6,781 bases of DNA from Lachnospiraceae bacterium UBA4317 (lineage in GTDB: Bacteria; Bacillota_A; Clostridia; Lachnospirales; Lachnospiraceae): contig DGUF01000256.1 in NCBI GenBank assembly GCA_002394525.1, positions 1-6,781 on the forward strand. The letters are read 5' to 3'. A program made the translations under genes and the position numbers. Of the stretch, positions 6,097 to 6,781 are shown piece by piece. Position 1 is the first letter of the stretch. Every line of letters starts with the position of its first letter. The notes under the pieces were generated by a model that was not told where the DNA came from, did not search any database, and saw only the letters and a list, made by a program, of their open reading frames with translations.

Positions 6097-6162
6097 GGGC
6101 CGCCCCGCGGCACAGGCACTGCAATGCGATCACAGGAGTTTGGACCGTCCCGCAGCACAGGC
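6097..6162. repeat. Imperfect 21-bp direct repeat between the two flavoprotein genes
   Basis: The sequences at 6097-6117 and 6142-6162 match at 18 of 21 positions, both ending in GCACAGGC, and start 45 bp apart. They fill much of the 108-bp gap between the two FMN_bind genes. No promoter or terminator was seen in the gap. The spacing, close to four helical turns, would suit paired binding sites, but a simple duplication is equally possible. Confidence 0.5.
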
Positions 6163-6174
6163 GCCGGACTCTTC

Positions 6175-6781
6175 TTATTGATAAGCCGGGTTTACCGCTG
6201 CCGCCAGCGCGTTTCCGACTGCCTCGATCACTGCCGCGGATGAATAAGTCGCTCCGCTGACCGCGTCCAGGCCGTCTCCGCTCTGCTTCTGCAGAACCTG
6301 ATCGGGGATCCCCGCTGTGGACCTTCTGCCGTTGACGGCATACCTCATGTAGCTCTCATTCTCCGACGGATCATCCGACATGTCGTTGATCCTTTCCACG
6401 GATACGCTTGTGATCCCGCCTCCTTCGACGAGGACCACGGCTTTTACTTCATAATAGAAAAAGGGGTCATCCGGATTGTCCGTGCAGAGGGCCGAGGCAG
6501 TGTAAGTGCCGTCCAGGTATTTATTCTGTGCTTCTGCTTCCTGTCCAGGGTCCGCCGAGTCCTCTGTTCCGGGATCCGTCGGGTCTGTTGTCCCGGGGTC
6601 TGTCGGGTCTTCTGTTCCAGAATCCGTCGGGTCTGTTGTCCCGGGGTCTGTCGGATCTGTCGTCCCGAGGTCTGTCGGGTCTGTCGTCCCGGAATCTGTC
6701 GGGTCTGTCGTTCCAGGATTCGTCGGGTCTGTCGTCCCGGGATCCGTCGAGTCTGTCGTTCCGGGGTCTGTCGGATCTGTC
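6175..6781 (-). CDS. Repeat-linker FMN_bind flavoprotein, 5' end beyond the window
   Basis: The visible C-terminal 201 residues of a larger protein. The frame is open to the right edge and contains no plausible ATG in the repeat region. A GTG at 6438 falls inside the FMN domain and is not a credible start. Seen in order: ten units of the 8-residue repeat TDPTDPGT (first 80 visible residues), a short EAEAQ joint, then an FMN_bind domain from KYLDGTYTAS to the end, with LDAVSGATYSS as the flavinylation motif. The predicted FMN-bearing Thr is encoded at 6247-6249. The Pro/Thr/Asp-rich stretch should be extended and flexible and would hold the flavin domain away from its anchor. The N-terminus, not visible, should carry a signal peptide or further domains. 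Inferred role: outer relay in the same pathway as the neighbouring FMN_bind protein, with ApbE (2483-4039) as the modifying enzyme. Confidence 0.9.
   Translation of the reverse strand, partial: TDPTDPGTTDSTDPGTTDPTNPGTTDPTDSGTTDPTDLGTTDPTDPGTTDPTDSGTEDPTDPGTTDPTDPGTEDSADPGQEAEAQNKYLDGTYTASALCTDNPDDPFFYYEVKAVVLVEGGGITSVSVERINDMSDDPSENESYMRYAVNGRRSTAGIPDQVLQKQSGDGLDAVSGATYSSAAVIEAVGNALAAAVNPAYQ
6541..6780 (-). repeat. 24-bp in-frame minisatellite encoding a TDPTDPGT linker
   Basis: Ten consecutive 24-bp units encode TDPTDPGT or near variants (TDSTDPGT, TDPTNPGT, TDPTDSGT, TDPTDLGT, EDPTDPGT, EDSADPGQ). Frame is kept throughout, and units differ by both silent and replacement changes. The array reaches the right edge, so more units may follow. 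The length of such an array is prone to vary between strains. Confidence 0.92.

Noticed and set aside
6175..6438. An 87-residue protein starting at a GTG at 6438
   Set aside because: The frame continues upstream through the first part of the FMN_bind domain and the repeat linker, so this start would cut the domain.

Overview
The window carries five protein-coding genes, all on the minus strand. They look like those of a G+C-rich member of the Bacillota, probably a gut-type clostridium. The evidence is strong AGGAGG-like ribosome sites, sigma-A type promoters (TTGACA/TATAAT-like), a lipobox lipoprotein, U-tract terminators and the gene families themselves. The genus cannot be read from the sequence, and a high-GC actinobacterial relative such as a coriobacterium is a weaker alternative.

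Layout in transcription order (right to left). (1) 6175-6781 is the 3' end of a flavoprotein gene: ten 8-residue Thr/Asp/Pro/Gly repeats lead into a C-terminal FMN_bind domain, and the start lies beyond the right edge. (2) 5578-6066 encodes a small membrane-anchored FMN_bind protein. (3) 4499-5422 encodes a NapH/NosR-like polytopic membrane ferredoxin with two C-x3-C membrane motifs and two [4Fe-4S] motifs. (4) 4040-4498 is noncoding: a degenerate 13-bp tandem array runs into the stop codon of the previous gene, followed by a good promoter and a hairpin-rich leader. (5) 2483-4039 encodes ApbE, the lipoprotein FAD:protein FMN transferase, ended by an intrinsic terminator. (6) 1995-2482 is noncoding: terminator, a 22-bp perfect palindrome, and a promoter plus leader for the next gene. 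(7) 351-1994 encodes an NhaC-family Na+/H+ antiporter-type transporter. (8) 1-350 is noncoding and highly structured: a strong minus-strand promoter faces out of the left edge, and a plus-strand terminator has no visible gene in front of it, so a small RNA is possible.

How the genes work together: both FMN_bind proteins carry the SGAT(F/Y)SS motif whose threonine ApbE flavinylates covalently outside the cytoplasmic membrane. The Fe-S membrane protein is a plausible electron feeder across or along the membrane. Genes 1-3 and ApbE therefore look like an extracytosolic flavin electron-transfer module, related in principle to Nqr/Rnf flavoprotein maturation and to flavin-based extracellular electron transfer. 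The electron donor and terminal acceptor are not in the window. The NhaC transporter has its own promoter behind a terminator and is probably a separate unit.
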